This document shows, in pieces, positions 45,040 through 53,756 of a stretch of DNA of 64,000 nucleotides. The first letter of the stretch is position 1; the number at the start of each line of letters is the position of its first letter. The position numbers and the translations under genes are program-made. This stretch comes from Limisphaera sp. Lineage in GTDB: Bacteria > Verrucomicrobiota > Verrucomicrobiia > Limisphaerales > Limisphaeraceae. The stretch is taken from assembly GCA_025057755.1 (NCBI GenBank), contig JANWVC010000005.1, positions 62,001 through 126,000 on the forward strand, given 5' to 3'. A model generated the notes under the pieces. It was given only the letters and a program-made list of their open reading frames with translations. It ran no database searches and had not been told where the DNA came from.

Positions 45040-46458
45040 ATGAAAGGCTGGGCGGGCATTGGGTTTGCATGGATAGCAACTGCATTCGGTTCCTTGGCCG
45101 CAATTTTGCGTGTGCCGGGTGACCATGCAACCGTTCAGGCTGCATTAAACGCTGCGCAACCGGGCGATGTTGTCTTGCTGTCAGCCCGTTTTTATGACGA
45201 GGCTGTGGCCAGCGTGCGAGGTGGCACAGCGGACCGGCGGATTGTCTTGGACGGCCAGGGGCAGGCCACTCTCAAGCAATTCACGTTCCGTCATCCTTAT
45301 ATCACCGTACAAAACTTGGCTTTTACGGGAGTGACGCAGGCATACTCCCGATTGGTGTACTTTGGCCACGGCGGTCATTTCGGAGTTCTGTCCAATTGTG
45401 TGCTGGATGCCAGGGTGGCGTTGCGGGTTTACGGAATTGAATGGCAAGCGCCCCGGGTCAAGCCATTCGGCGAGGGCGAAGTAGCCAGTCATTGCCTCAT
45501 CATCAGCAACGAGATCCGCAACGTGCTCGGCATCACCATGGCATCCATCATGGGTGACTCCAACCGCATTATAGGTAACTTGATTCGTGACGGAGGCGCT
45601 GTGGACTTCTTCCGACTTTTTGGTCGCCATAACTATCTGGCCTACAATGTCTGCTCAAACAACTACATCTATCCCGGTGTGGGCAATCATCCGGATTTCA
45701 TTCAGACCTTTGGAAACAATGGGGACGGGAGCATGGGCCATGTGATTGAAGGGAACTGGGTCGTGGGCGTGTGGGGAGGGCAATTGACGCAGTTGGAGGG
45801 CAACCTGGTGCCCGAGATTCGGAACTGGACCTTCCGCAATAATGTATTCATTGACATCGCCTTGCAGGCGAGTTGCACCATGCCAGAGGTCAAGTATTAC
45901 AATAATCTTTTCCTCCGATGCAACAAAACCAACGGAGGTCACGCGCTGACGTTCGGCTCGCGGTATTACGCTTCAACTTATGGCGGTCGGTCCGGCACAA
46001 ACTCGGCTCACGGATGCCAGGTGATCAACAACATCTTCCTCGACTGTGGCGATGCCCGGAACACCGTTGGATGGTACTCCTTCGGACAGGAGCTGACAAA
46101 TGTCCTGGCTGATTACAACTATGTCGCAAAGGCAGGATTTGCGCCAGTAGAGCAGGATCCCATGCGCCGCCCTGTGGGAAATCCTGGTGGATGGGCCACA
46201 TGGGGTAAATGGTGGGAGCCCAATGGCATCAACGGCGGCGACCCGAGGTTTGTGGAGCTGAGCCGACGCGACTTCCGGCTCAGGCCGGACAGTCCGCTCA
46301 TCGGCCGGGGTCTAAATCTGTCGAAGCTTTTCCGAACGGACATTCTGGGTCGACTCCGATATGGATCGTGGGACATTGGCCCTTACGTCATTGACTTACG
46401 AGCTTCTGCCCTTGCGGCGCCTCCGGAGCAGTTGCGTATCATTGCGGTGGCGCAGTAG
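45040..46458 (+). CDS. Secreted right-handed beta-helix protein (polysaccharide-lyase-like)
   Basis: The 472-residue protein starts at the ATG at 45040, which has AAAGGAG 7 bases upstream. A signal peptide (about 1-22) is followed by VPGDHATVQAALNAAQPGDVVLL, the usual opening of right-handed beta-helix proteins. Many N-rich helix turns follow (HPYITVQNLAF, CLIISNEIRNVLG, NRIIGNLI, NWTFRNNVFIDI, VINNIFLDCG). The C-terminal part DPRFVELSRRDFRLRPDSPLIGRG ends the helix. The fold is typical of polysaccharide lyases, epimerases or hydrolases that act on chain polymers. It may trim or modify the locus product during export. Its catalytic residues are not identified. Confidence 0.82.
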   Translation: MKGWAGIGFAWIATAFGSLAAILRVPGDHATVQAALNAAQPGDVVLLSARFYDEAVASVRGGTADRRIVLDGQGQATLKQFTFRHPYITVQNLAFTGVTQAYSRLVYFGHGGHFGVLSNCVLDARVALRVYGIEWQAPRVKPFGEGEVASHCLIISNEIRNVLGITMASIMGDSNRIIGNLIRDGGAVDFFRLFGRHNYLAYNVCSNNYIYPGVGNHPDFIQTFGNNGDGSMGHVIEGNWVVGVWGGQLTQLEGNLVPEIRNWTFRNNVFIDIALQASCTMPEVKYYNNLFLRCNKTNGGHALTFGSRYYASTYGGRSGTNSAHGCQVINNIFLDCGDARNTVGWYSFGQELTNVLADYNYVAKAGFAPVEQDPMRRPVGNPGGWATWGKWWEPNGINGGDPRFVELSRRDFRLRPDSPLIGRGLNLSKLFRTDILGRLRYGSWDIGPYVIDLRASALAAPPEQLRIIAVAQ

Positions 46459-46831
46459 CTCATGTGAGCGTGATCAGGTGTCAACCTGTGGATCCTCCTA
46501 CAAGGAGCAGCGGTTGAGCAGCGAAAAAAGGCACTGGGGCAATTTGTGCGGCTCCGCTAAGCAGCAAATTCATCATCGTCCGTATTGTGGTTACGCCTCG
46601 CACACGCGGTGGAACGGGCTGCGGGGCGTCAACCGGTGAATCTTCGTTGCCGATGCAGAGCGCGATCATGGACTCGTAGTGGCCAAACTTTCCGGTTCGC
46701 TGACTTCAATGATGCGCCGGGCTGAGCTCCAGGACGAGTAAAGGCGAGGGGGAGGAATCTCACGTAATCCGCTGGAGGCGCCATCCGACGGTGCTGTTTG
46801 CGAACCGGGCCACTTGGTCAAGGGCTGGATC
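46459..46831. other. Intergenic region, no gene seen
   Basis: About 370 bases separate the first beta-helix gene from the next GNAT gene. I found no coding frame with family features and no strong hairpin-plus-T structure. A new promoter could lie here. Confidence 0.35.
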
Positions 46832-48091
46832 ATGACAGTGAACGTAACGGAATCGGAGGCATCCTTGTGCACCAGCAGCTTGCCAGCCGTGGATGCCGAC
46901 CTTTCTTGGGGCGTATGCGATAGATTCGACCGTCTTCCCTTTGGCCGGGAGGAATGGGATTCGGGCACGGCTAAGTTGGGCGGTTCCGTGTATATGACGT
47001 GGGATTGGCTGCATACATGGTGGCAATTTTACGGCGATGGATGTCAGCTACGACTCTTCTGGTTTAGGAAAGACGGAGCGTTGACAGGACTGCTGCCTTT
47101 CTATGTGCGCCAGTTGGGATTCGGACCGTTTCGACTGACGGTCGCCCGCTTGGTGGGAGCAAACATTCCCCCAAAAGTATTCGATCCTCCCCTGCATCCT
47201 GACTGTTTGGAATCGTGTTTGACCGTTGCGATGGCATCCCTGCTTGAAGAAGGTTGCGACGTGGTGAGCTTGGGCCCGGTGTCGCAGGCGCACCCGACGT
47301 GGGGTAAGGTAGCACGGGAATCAAATGGTCCGCTTTGCCAGCCTCGCCATTACCGACAAACTGCAGGGGTCCATACCATTTTCCAGCTGGCTTCTTCGTA
47401 TGAGGAGTATCTAAAGCGTCTGGGAAAAAATGAACAAAAGAACCGGCGGAAATATGAACTTCGCCTGTTGGGCAAAGAATTTGCCGTTCGGTTACAGGTG
47501 CTTCGTGACCCGGGCAGCCAATGGACAGAGTCCTTCGAGCGTTTTGCCCAACTTCACACGCAGCAATGGAAAGCGGAAGGGCTTCTGGGGCATTTCGGGG
47601 CATGGCCAAGAGGGCTTGAGTACAACCGGGCCCTGGTGCGGACTCTTGCTGCTCACGGACGCGTCCGAATCATGGAGCTCTGGGCCGGGGACCAGCACGT
47701 GGCGGGTCAATATGCCTTCGCGTTTGCAGATCGCTGGTATTGGGAGTTGCCAGCGCGCATCGTCGGGCCTCAATGGGAGCGCTTCAGCCTGGGACCGACG
47801 GCACTCATGCTGCTGCTGGTAGAAGCCATGCGGGAAGGTTGCTCTCGTGTAGAGGGTGGCCTGGGGCACTACGAGTACAAGCTACGTCTAGGCGGACGCG
47901 AACATCCCGTGTGGAACCTAAGATTCCTCGCTCCAGGCGGCAGATCAGCGCTGCGCCGCCTGTCGGCAGGCTGGATGCAAAACATGCTGCGCTTGGGCTA
48001 TTACAAGGTATGGTATCGGCGAGTACAGCCGCATTTGCCGGAATCATGGAAGCGCCCGTTATGGGGCTTATGGTTGCGCCATGATTACTAG
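46832..48091 (+). CDS. GNAT acyltransferase of the BioF2/CelD-like type
   Basis: The 419-residue protein has an Acetyltransf_6-like double GNAT layout. VYMTWDWLHTWWQFYGDG opens the first fold, with LTGLLPFYVRQLGFGPFRLTV next. The linker helix EEYLKRLGKNEQKNRRKYELRL is followed by IMELWAGDQHVAGQYAFAF and the acetyl-CoA/acceptor block GPTALMLLLVEAMREGCSRVEGGLG with YEYKLRLGG. The same layout occurs in many polysaccharide clusters. It probably acylates a sugar amine in the cytoplasm. I chose the ATG at 46832; a TTG at 46814 adds 6 residues. It overlaps the next gene by 11 bases. Confidence 0.83.
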   Translation: MTVNVTESEASLCTSSLPAVDADLSWGVCDRFDRLPFGREEWDSGTAKLGGSVYMTWDWLHTWWQFYGDGCQLRLFWFRKDGALTGLLPFYVRQLGFGPFRLTVARLVGANIPPKVFDPPLHPDCLESCLTVAMASLLEEGCDVVSLGPVSQAHPTWGKVARESNGPLCQPRHYRQTAGVHTIFQLASSYEEYLKRLGKNEQKNRRKYELRLLGKEFAVRLQVLRDPGSQWTESFERFAQLHTQQWKAEGLLGHFGAWPRGLEYNRALVRTLAAHGRVRIMELWAGDQHVAGQYAFAFADRWYWELPARIVGPQWERFSLGPTALMLLLVEAMREGCSRVEGGLGHYEYKLRLGGREHPVWNLRFLAPGGRSALRRLSAGWMQNMLRLGYYKVWYRRVQPHLPESWKRPLWGLWLRHDY

Positions 48092-49853
48092 GCGTTGGCT
48101 TGCACCCGGGAGGCCTTGGGCCGTTAGGATGCCTCTTTTGTTGTTGCTCTGGTCGGCGACAGTGCCTTTTCTGTTACAAGGGGCTGTTTTTTTTGTCAGG
48201 CCTGACGGTAACGACGCCAATGCGGGCACGGAAGCAGCCCCATGGCGAACCATTCAGCACGCCGTTTCCCAGGCACAGCCTGGCGATACCATTCGCGTAT
48301 TGAACGGCGTGTATCGGGAGCGGGTCACCACCGTCCGTGGAGGGACCAGCGAAACAAACCGCATCCTCTTGGAAGCGGTTGGAACCGTGGTAATGCGGGG
48401 CTGGGTCATTAATCATCCCTACATCACCGTGCGGGGCTTCGATATCACCGAGCACACGCATCCGTCCAATTTGGAGGCGTACGTCAGAATCAACACAGGA
48501 GGTTCCTATTTTCACTTATTGTCCTGCAGCATCCGCGATGGACGTGCAGTCAAAAGGCACGACTTTGTGTTTCGACCGCCGAACCGTATTGAGACCGCCA
48601 CTGGTGGATTACGGGCAACAGGCTTTGAACCGGGACAGACAATCTTGGTTATGCGGGGGACAAATATCGCCCTCAGCAATCAAGCTGCATACGTGATCGC
48701 CGACGTCACTGACAATGCAATAACAGTGGTGGAAAACACGATCCGCGAGGATGGCCCGAAACCGGCCTACATCACCGGATCGCCGAACTATGGCGTCTAT
48801 TTTTCGGGCGGGACGCGCGGCTGTATTCTTCGCGGAAACCGATTCCGCAACCTGTCCTACCGCTACATGTTTATCCAGGGATTCGATCATCAAATCGAGG
48901 GTAACATTTTTGAAGAGAACAACGGATGGGACCTGTTGTTTTGGACGGGCACTAACCACGTCGTTCGCAGCAATCTCTTCCGAAATTTGGGTTGGGGGGT
49001 CTATGAACCTTCGCCGGATGTGTTTGATAACTGGCCGGTGCGGTACGAAAATGTCCATTTCGTACAAAACATGGTCGTGAATATGATAGGAGTGATCAAT
49101 GCACAAAAGCGCAATGCTACAGTAAGCGGCCCGTTGTACATTCGCGGCAACGTGTTTGTGGATACAGGTTGGTTGAGCATTGTCATGCCGAATACAATCA
49201 TAGAACACAACACATTTCTCAGAGTGGCGAAGAGCGCCAATGTTGCCGTCCAGGTTGAGCGCCATCCCGTTATCATTCGTTCGGAAGATTATGCGACCAA
49301 CGTGGTGATTCGTAACAATGCGTTCGTGGATTGTGGTCAGGCAACCGGACAAACAAGGCCCGAACAGGTGGGCTGGTATCGCTTCACCGGCCCGACTGAT
49401 ACAGCCCTCTTGGAGGGAAACTATGTAAGCGGGGGGCCGCCGGATTATCATGCAAAAGCTGGATGGCCGGAAAGCGAGTTCCTGAACGGCGGTGACCCGG
49501 GATTTGTCAACATTCATGATCCGTTAGGTCCCGACGGAACCCCGTTCACGGCGGATGATGGGCTTCGCTTAAAGCCGCATTCCAAGTTGCTGGGTGCGGG
49601 TGCGGGAGGGGCTACGGTTGGAGCGTACGATTTGCCCTTTGTCGAACGGATTGTGTTGGAGATTGTGCGCTTGAGCGAGGGGCAGATGCGGCTCGGTTGG
49701 CCGCGCTCGATCTGGACATGGTCTTTGGAAGTTGCGGCCCAGCCCGACGGACCGTGGGAAGAGGTGCCGTATCCTCCAGTACTGACTGCGTCAGGCTGGG
49801 AAGTGGTCCTGCCGGCTACAGAATCGTTACGATGGTTCCGACTGCGTCGCTGA
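48081..49853 (+). CDS. Secreted right-handed beta-helix protein (DUF1565-like)
   Basis: The 590-residue protein has a signal peptide (about 1-35, [21 protein letters not shown]). [27 protein letters not shown] follows, the opening of DUF1565/parallel beta-helix proteins. Helix turns with Asn ladders run to about residue 470 ([62 protein letters not shown]). A small beta domain of about 65 residues ([19 protein letters not shown]) closes the protein. It is a second beta-helix protein in the same locus and could be a lyase, epimerase or surface-binding protein for the polysaccharide. Its start overlaps the GNAT stop by 11 bases. Confidence 0.82.
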   Translation: MITRRWLAPGRPWAVRMPLLLLLWSATVPFLLQGAVFFVRPDGNDANAGTEAAPWRTIQHAVSQAQPGDTIRVLNGVYRERVTTVRGGTSETNRILLEAVGTVVMRGWVINHPYITVRGFDITEHTHPSNLEAYVRINTGGSYFHLLSCSIRDGRAVKRHDFVFRPPNRIETATGGLRATGFEPGQTILVMRGTNIALSNQAAYVIADVTDNAITVVENTIREDGPKPAYITGSPNYGVYFSGGTRGCILRGNRFRNLSYRYMFIQGFDHQIEGNIFEENNGWDLLFWTGTNHVVRSNLFRNLGWGVYEPSPDVFDNWPVRYENVHFVQNMVVNMIGVINAQKRNATVSGPLYIRGNVFVDTGWLSIVMPNTIIEHNTFLRVAKSANVAVQVERHPVIIRSEDYATNVVIRNNAFVDCGQATGQTRPEQVGWYRFTGPTDTALLEGNYVSGGPPDYHAKAGWPESEFLNGGDPGFVNIHDPLGPDGTPFTADDGLRLKPHSKLLGAGAGGATVGAYDLPFVERIVLEIVRLSEGQMRLGWPRSIWTWSLEVAAQPDGPWEEVPYPPVLTASGWEVVLPATESLRWFRLRR

Positions 49854-49912
49854 GGCAGGTAGCGATTTCATGCCACGACTTTTTGCCAGGCTGGCTCCAC
49901 TTGAATCTGCCA

Positions 49913-50725
49913 ATGATCCTGGAGACAACGGCACAGAGCATTGTCACGGCACCGGTTCTGTTGTGCGGAATCAGCGCTGGTGGGCAGCGCAATAGGACGC
50001 TGCGGTTCCCATGTCGGGTAACACAGGGCCATCCGACGAGGGTGGGGCGCCTCTGTGTCCGTCTTTATACTTGGCGGGTGCTGCGGCCTGTCCTGAGATT
50101 AATCCTGGATCTGTGGGAAGGGGGTGTCATGTTTTCGCCAGCGTGGCGCATGATCGCCCGGAAGTATCATGGAGTCGAGTTTGGGGAATATTCGTACAGC
50201 CCTGGGTTAAAGCCAGGAGATTTACCGCCAGGCACGGTCGTGGGACGGTTTTGTAGTATTGCCTCTGGCTTTGTTGTTTTGAGGCGAAATCACCCGATTG
50301 AATGGGCCTCGCAACATCCCTTCTTCTACAGGCAGACGTTAGGTGCCTGTGAGTCGGACAGATTGGAACCCGTAGAGTGCAACCCGCTTGAAATTGGACA
50401 CGATGTTTGGATCGGCGCCAACGTCATTATACTGCCTAAGTGTAAGCGCATTGGGAACGGGGCGGTCATTGGAGCGGGATCGGTTGTCACAAAAGATGTG
50501 CCTGACTTCGCCATTGTAGCCGGCAACCCGGCGCGCGTCATCCGTTGGCGCTTCCCAAGTGAGGTGCAGGAGGTCATAGCGGCTTCGCATTGGTGGACAG
50601 AGCCCCTAGAGAAAATCCTCCAGCATCGGGCTGTTTTTACCGGGCCTTTGGACCCTGAGCGCCTGAAGCGATTTCGAACAGTTTTTCCGCCTAAAGCGGG
50701 TGGCTCATCAGAGCGGACGCTCTGA
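49913..50725 (+). CDS. Left-handed beta-helix (hexapeptide) acyltransferase 1
   Basis: This LbH-fold acyltransferase is CatB/WcaF/maltose-acetyltransferase-like. The hexapeptide turns include [63 protein letters not shown]. The H in [14 protein letters not shown] is the family His/acceptor region. It should transfer an acyl group from CoA or a carrier protein to a sugar hydroxyl or amine. The start is uncertain: ATG at 49913 gives 270 residues and GTG at 50042 gives 227, closer to its two paralogues downstream. Longer starts back to 49697 would lie inside the beta-helix gene. It is the first of three paralogous acyltransferases in the locus. Confidence 0.82.
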   Translation: MILETTAQSIVTAPVLLCGISAGGQRNRTLRFPCRVTQGHPTRVGRLCVRLYTWRVLRPVLRLILDLWEGGVMFSPAWRMIARKYHGVEFGEYSYSPGLKPGDLPPGTVVGRFCSIASGFVVLRRNHPIEWASQHPFFYRQTLGACESDRLEPVECNPLEIGHDVWIGANVIILPKCKRIGNGAVIGAGSVVTKDVPDFAIVAGNPARVIRWRFPSEVQEVIAASHWWTEPLEKILQHRAVFTGPLDPERLKRFRTVFPPKAGGSSERTL

Positions 50726-50923
50726 AACAAGTCCCAAGCGCAATAGCAAGAGGAAGCATGCTCTTCCGAAGTCGTGGGATACGCGGCGCTGCTTTGCCAA
50801 ACATAGAGGCCAGTTTCATGATTGCGTTTTGAGGTTTTTGCTGTCGTCTCTGGAGCGCAAGCCTCGGTCCTGACCCATTCCACACGGATCTGTCGGAGCG
50901 GCTGGACGCGAACGGGGATTGCA

Positions 50924-52423
50924 ATGAGCCTGCGGAAGCAAGTCTTAAAAGGCACGGGCTGGGTGGCCCTGGGCGAGGGGGTTTCGTATGCCGCTTCCTT
51001 CTGCCGGAATGCAATTCTGGCGCGCATGCTGAGCAAAGCCGATTTCGGCACAGCCGCGGTGTTTGGCATGGTGATGGGCCTGCTGGAGTTTACAGCCAAG
51101 TTGGGAGTGGCCCGGTTTTTGATTCGCGACAAAGAGGGCGATGACCCCGTTTTTATAGCGACCGCGCATGCGTTGCAAGCTGGAGCTGCCGCGCTAAGTG
51201 CCGTTGCGATTATCCTCGCGACCCCCTGGCTGGCCAAATGGTTTGAGCTGCAAGAGCACGCCTGGGCGTTGGGTAGTTTGGCCGGCGTGGTGCTCTTACG
51301 AGGGTTGGAACATTTGGACGTTCGCCGTTATGAACGGCACCTTCGGTTTGGACCGTCTGCCTTGGTGGAAGCGGTTCCCCAAGTGGTGACTACGCTTGCG
51401 GCCTGGCCAGTGGCGAGATGGTTGGGCGACTATCGGGCTGTCTTGGTGCTCCTTTTGGCGAAAGCAGGTCTTAGCATGGTGCTTTCCCACGCCCTGGCTG
51501 AGCGGCGGTATGCACTGGCGTGGCATCGGGAATATGGGCGGCGGATGCTCCAGTTCGGTTGGCCGTTAGTTCTCAACGGCTTTCTCATGTTTGGCATTTT
51601 GCAAGGCGACCAGTTTCTGGTGGGCACCTACTACAGCTTAGACGAATTGGCCTCCTACGCCGCGGCCTCGATGCTGGTGATGGCGCCTCACTTTATGGTC
51701 GGGCGCGTTTTCAACTCGATCGCTTTCCCGTTGGTAGCACGGGTGCAAGATGATTCGGTTGCTTTTCCGAGCCGTTATCGCCAGGTGCTCGCTGTGATGT
51801 TTCTTTACGCGGCGGTTTCTGCAGCCGTATTCATTTCCGGTGCAGAGGTTCTCATGCCTCTTATATTCGGCGTGAAATACGCCGGGACAGGCGGCTTGCT
51901 GGCCTGGGTGGCAGCGGTAGCGGCATTTCGATCCCTCCGGGTCGCTGTTGCCGTGGCCAACCTTGCCAAAGGAGATTCGCAGAGCCAGTTGTTCGCCAGT
52001 CTGTATCGGGTCGGATCACTGGGGCCTGCTTTGCTTCTTGCAATACATGGCATGCCGCTGTGGACCGTGGCGGCGAGTGGATTGATCGGAGAAGCTTTTG
52101 CTCTGGGAGTTTGCGCGGTACGGCTGTGGCGGAGAGACCGACTCCCGATCGGTTTGACCCTCCGGCCCGCGTTGGGGCTGGGCATCCTGTGTCTGGCTTC
52201 CAATGCGATAAGTTACTGGACAACCGGGACTTCCAAATGGCTCGGTTTGTTGAGTGTCGTGGCGGCCGGATCACTAGCGGGTCTGACCGTGATAATCTCG
52301 CAACCTGAACTCCGCGCTGAAGCCCGTGCGTTGTGGCACGGTCTCCGCCACGGTGGGCCCAAAGCAGCGCTGAGACGATGGTTGAGAGGAGCCGGATGGG
52401 AGTGCGCCCCGTCTGAATCCTAA
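50924..52423 (+). CDS. Wzx-like oligosaccharide flippase (MOP superfamily)
   Basis: The 499-residue membrane protein starts at the ATG at 50924; the earlier start at 50822 adds a polar stretch unlike the family. It has about 12 to 14 helices. Its N-terminus, KQVLKGTGWVALGEGVSYAASF and RNAILARMLSKADFGTAAV, is the typical helix 1/2 region of polysaccharide-biosynthesis (RfbX/Wzx) flippases. It should flip the finished lipid-linked repeat unit across the inner membrane. The C-terminal 35 residues form a soluble basic tail. The three genes of the prolyl-type module follow 93 bases later. Confidence 0.9.
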   Translation: MSLRKQVLKGTGWVALGEGVSYAASFCRNAILARMLSKADFGTAAVFGMVMGLLEFTAKLGVARFLIRDKEGDDPVFIATAHALQAGAAALSAVAIILATPWLAKWFELQEHAWALGSLAGVVLLRGLEHLDVRRYERHLRFGPSALVEAVPQVVTTLAAWPVARWLGDYRAVLVLLLAKAGLSMVLSHALAERRYALAWHREYGRRMLQFGWPLVLNGFLMFGILQGDQFLVGTYYSLDELASYAAASMLVMAPHFMVGRVFNSIAFPLVARVQDDSVAFPSRYRQVLAVMFLYAAVSAAVFISGAEVLMPLIFGVKYAGTGGLLAWVAAVAAFRSLRVAVAVANLAKGDSQSQLFASLYRVGSLGPALLLAIHGMPLWTVAASGLIGEAFALGVCAVRLWRRDRLPIGLTLRPALGLGILCLASNAISYWTTGTSKWLGLLSVVAAGSLAGLTVIISQPELRAEARALWHGLRHGGPKAALRRWLRGAGWECAPSES

Positions 52424-52516
52424 CGTTGTTCAACGCGGAACCATCCTGGAGCGTCCTTGTCGCAAAGTACGTAATCGATCCCGGTTGCGAGCGAGTCAGT
52501 CCGAGCGAGACCCCTG

Positions 52517-53665
52517 ATGCATATGGATTTCTCGTGGAGTGAAACCCAGAGACGTCTTTTTGATGACTTGGAAGCGTACATCCGAGCCGAGGTCCGGACC
52601 GATGTGGTTGCAGCCGATCGGGAAGGGCGTTTTGATCGCGCTGGGTGGGAAGCATTTGGGCGGTTTGGGTTGACGGGATTGCCCATCCCGCGGTCTTACG
52701 GAGGACGAGGTTGCGATGCGCTGACCACAGTGGGCGCCTTGGAGCGGTTAGGTTATGTGTGCGCCGATCATGGTTTGATGTTCACTCTGCATGCTCATTT
52801 GTGGACCGTTGTGATTCCTTTGTTGGCGATAGGAACGGAAGCGCAAAAAGGAAAATATTTGCCCCTCCTGGCGAGTGGCCAATGGGTTGGCGGCAATGCA
52901 ATGACCGAGCCGGGTGCTGGTTCCGACGCCTTTTCCTTGGAGACCACGGCACATCGGGAAGGCGATTCCTACATTCTCAATGGACATAAGAGCTTTGTGA
53001 GCAACGCCCCGATTGCAGACTTGCTGACTGTCTATGCAACGGTGGATCGTGCCCAAGGACCAGCGGGCATTACCGTTTTCTTGGTCGAGACCACTCGTCC
53101 CGGAATCACCATTCGCCCAATCGAAAAGATGGGATTGCGCACTTCGCCAAGTGGGGAAGTTGTCTTCACCGATTGCCGCGTGCCAGTGTTCAACCGTCTA
53201 GGGGAGGAGGGCGCAGGAGGTTTTGTATTCATGCGCTCTATGACGTGGGAGCGGGGGTGTATTCTTGCCACCGCTGTGGGAGCAATGCGGCGCATGCTGG
53301 AACAGTGTGTTCGTTTTGCCCGGACCCGCCGGCAGTACGGCCAGGCGATTGGCAAGTATCAGCAGGTGGCCATGCGCTTGGTGGGCATGAAGGAGCGCCT
53401 TGAAGCATCGCGATTGCTTCTGTATTTTATAGCATGGCTTCTGACGGAAAAAAGACCTGCTTATATGGAAGCGGCCTTGACCAAAAGGTTTATCAGTGAG
53501 GCCTGGGTGCAGACATGCGAGGACGCGATCCAAATCCATGGAAGCTTGGGATACAGGGTCGAAAGCGGAATCGAGCGGGAATTGCGAGATGCCCTGGGCA
53601 GTCGCCTGTATTCAGGGACCAACGAAATCCAAGCTAACCTGGTCGCGTCTCTCCTTGGTTTGTAA
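52517..53665 (+). CDS. Acyl-CoA-dehydrogenase-like flavoprotein (putative prolyl-carrier dehydrogenase, PltE type)
   Basis: The 382-residue protein has the full acyl-CoA-dehydrogenase fold: an N-terminal helical domain, a beta domain with NAMTEPGAGSDA and NGHKSFVSNAPIADLLTVYA (FAD and substrate contacts), and the C-terminal helical domain ending RLYSGTNEIQ. The catalytic Glu of medium-chain enzymes (in Y-E-G-T) is Ser366 here. E245 in SMTWERGCILA sits where isovaleryl-CoA dehydrogenase has its base, so that Glu is the likely catalyst. From memory, PltE, RedW and CloN3 share this position and similar blocks. In that family the enzyme oxidises L-prolyl-S-carrier twice to pyrrolyl-2-carboxyl-S-carrier. 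The next genes supply an adenylating enzyme and a carrier protein, so it probably acts on a carrier-bound amino acid, not on CoA. Confidence 0.85.
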   Translation: MHMDFSWSETQRRLFDDLEAYIRAEVRTDVVAADREGRFDRAGWEAFGRFGLTGLPIPRSYGGRGCDALTTVGALERLGYVCADHGLMFTLHAHLWTVVIPLLAIGTEAQKGKYLPLLASGQWVGGNAMTEPGAGSDAFSLETTAHREGDSYILNGHKSFVSNAPIADLLTVYATVDRAQGPAGITVFLVETTRPGITIRPIEKMGLRTSPSGEVVFTDCRVPVFNRLGEEGAGGFVFMRSMTWERGCILATAVGAMRRMLEQCVRFARTRRQYGQAIGKYQQVAMRLVGMKERLEASRLLLYFIAWLLTEKRPAYMEAALTKRFISEAWVQTCEDAIQIHGSLGYRVESGIERELRDALGSRLYSGTNEIQANLVASLLGL

Positions 53666-53756
53666 CCCGGATGCCTGCAGACCCCGTGTCCCGTTGGGAG
53701 CGCTAGTCCGATTAACATATTGCTCATGGTAAGTTAGGCTCAGCAAGGTTTCTGAC

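Noticed and set aside
49697..49912. Longer N-terminus for the first hexapeptide acyltransferase
   Set aside because: It would lie largely inside the beta-helix gene, and neither paralogue has such an extension.
52517..53665. Ordinary fatty-acid beta-oxidation dehydrogenase
   Set aside because: No other beta-oxidation gene is near, the usual catalytic Glu is Ser, and the gene sits with an adenylation enzyme and a carrier protein.
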